Position numbers and translations under genes: made by a program
NCBI GenBank assembly: GCA_946626395.1
Contig: CAMOUF010000003.1
Coordinates: 1 to 21,584 of the forward strand
Source of the DNA: an uncultured Clostridia bacterium
GTDB lineage: Bacteria > Bacillota > Clostridia > Christensenellales > Aristaeellaceae
Length of the DNA: 21,584 nucleotides
Direction: 5' to 3'
The notes under the pieces: model-generated
The model's database searches: none
What the model was told of the DNA's origin: nothing
What the model saw: only the letters and a program-made list of their open reading frames with translations
Shown: positions 20,916 to 21,584 of the stretch, piece after piece
Numbering within the stretch: position 1 is the first letter of the stretch
Layout of the letters: each line of letters opens with the position of its first letter

Positions 20916-21584
20916 TTAGCCCACCAATTCCTGAGCCAGTGCTTTGATCTGGGCTTTGTTCGCCTCGCTCACGGTGGATTTGATGGTGACCACGGTGTCG
21001 CAGACGGCGATATCCTTCATCTGCTCCAGATACGCTTTCATGCCCTTGGCGGCCATGGGGGCCCAGGAGCCGTTTTCAATGAGGGCCACCTTGCGCTTCT
21101 GGAAGGCTTTGGCTTTCAGGTGCAGCAGGAAATCCTCCATCTTTGGGAAGAAATTGCCGTCGTAGGTGGGGCAGGCCAGCACCAGCTTATCAAACCGGAA
21201 GGCTTCCGCCACGGCCAGGGCCATGTCGTCCCGGGCCAGGTCGATGAGGGTCACGGTCTCCCCCAGGGCTTTGAGCTCGTCCGCCATGAGCCGGGCCGCT
21301 TTGCCTGTGTTGCCGTGCAGGGTGCCAAAGGCCACCAGGGTGCCCTTTTCTTCCGGGGCATAGCTGGCCCAGGTCTGGTATTTGCCCAGGTAGAAGCCCA
21401 GGTTTTCCTAAAGCACGGAGCCGTGGAGGGGGCAAATCACCTGAATATCCAGGGAAGCGGCTTTTTTAAGCAGCGTGGAAACGGGAGAGCCGTACTTGCC
21501 CACGATGTTGATCTAATCCCGCCGGGCCTCGGGCAGCCATTCCCCGGATTCGGGATGGCCGAATGTGCCGAAGGCGTCGGCGGA
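20916..21584 (-). pseudogene. FprA-like flavodiiron protein, C-terminal part, with two in-frame TAG codons (5' end outside window)
   Basis: One minus-strand frame runs from the window edge to TAA 20916. It carries FprA landmarks in order: SADAFGTFG (metal ligand Asp), INIVGKYGS, ICPLHGSVL (metal ligand His), ENLGFYLGKYQTWASY, then the flavodoxin domain with TLHGNTGKAARLM (FMN site), LACPTYDGNFFPKMEDFL and ALIENGSWAPMAAK. Flavodiiron proteins reduce O2 or NO in anaerobes. The frame is broken by TAG at 21513-21515 (where homologues have Tyr in RRYY) and TAG at 21408-21410 (after PLHGSVL). No TGA, TAA or frameshift is seen, and the rest is well conserved. The intact piece (GTG 21335 onward) has no ribosome site. 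It may be a very young pseudogene, a sequence error or a readthrough case. Confidence 0.8.

Overview
The window looks like chromosomal DNA from a GC-rich, Gram-positive Firmicute, most likely a spore-forming anaerobic member of the Clostridia. The pointers are WhiA, a Crh/HPr-type domain, an RsuA/RsmC/PepV gene set, a SpoIIR-like protein, an FprA-type flavodiiron protein (a strict-anaerobe enzyme), strong AGGAGG ribosome sites and TTGACA-17-TATAAT promoters. Coding DNA is GC-rich, while promoters and intergenic stretches are AT-rich. I cannot name the species.

Layout. (1) 1-328, minus: start of a small conserved-looking protein that runs off the window. It is served by a strong promoter flanked by two matching palindromic operators and by a structured leader. 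(2) 529-908: no convincing gene, two strong hairpins. (3) 982-3864, minus: tightly overlapping operon murB-whiA-(Crh-like domain fused to an aminoglycoside-adenylyltransferase-like nucleotidyltransferase). (4) 4101-8492, minus: overlapping operon moxR (AAA+ ATPase)-DUF58-transglutaminase membrane protein, with its own promoter at 8732-8760. (5) 8922-10199, plus: yajC and mntP, separated by a terminator and a dispersed repeat. (6) 10393-10857, minus: SpoIIR-like secreted protein. (7) 11173-11257, plus: tRNA-Leu(CAA) with consensus promoter and terminator, followed by a small MITE-like element. (8) 11659-18161, plus: polytopic membrane protein, rsuA, rsmC-like methyltransferase, PatB/MalY-type C-S lyase, pepV-type dipeptidase, a DUF1667 protein and manA. 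Most of these start within or directly after the previous gene. (9) 18450-20748, minus: two membrane proteins and an unrecognised soluble protein. (10) 20916-21584, minus: the C-terminal part of an FprA-like flavodiiron protein interrupted by two in-frame TAG codons.

The most notable item is the Crh-nucleotidyltransferase fusion. Its first 29 residues align without gaps to Bacillus Crh, with Ser replacing the PTS phospho-acceptor His15 and the regulatory Ser46 kept at exactly position 46. A complete GS...DID nucleotidyltransferase follows, suggesting a nucleotidyl-transfer enzyme that may be wired to carbon-catabolite signalling. Other points of interest are a family of dispersed intergenic repeats with 7-bp tandem tails, the two in-frame TAG codons in fprA, a 21-bp near-loopless palindrome after manA, and the two-operator promoter at the left edge.
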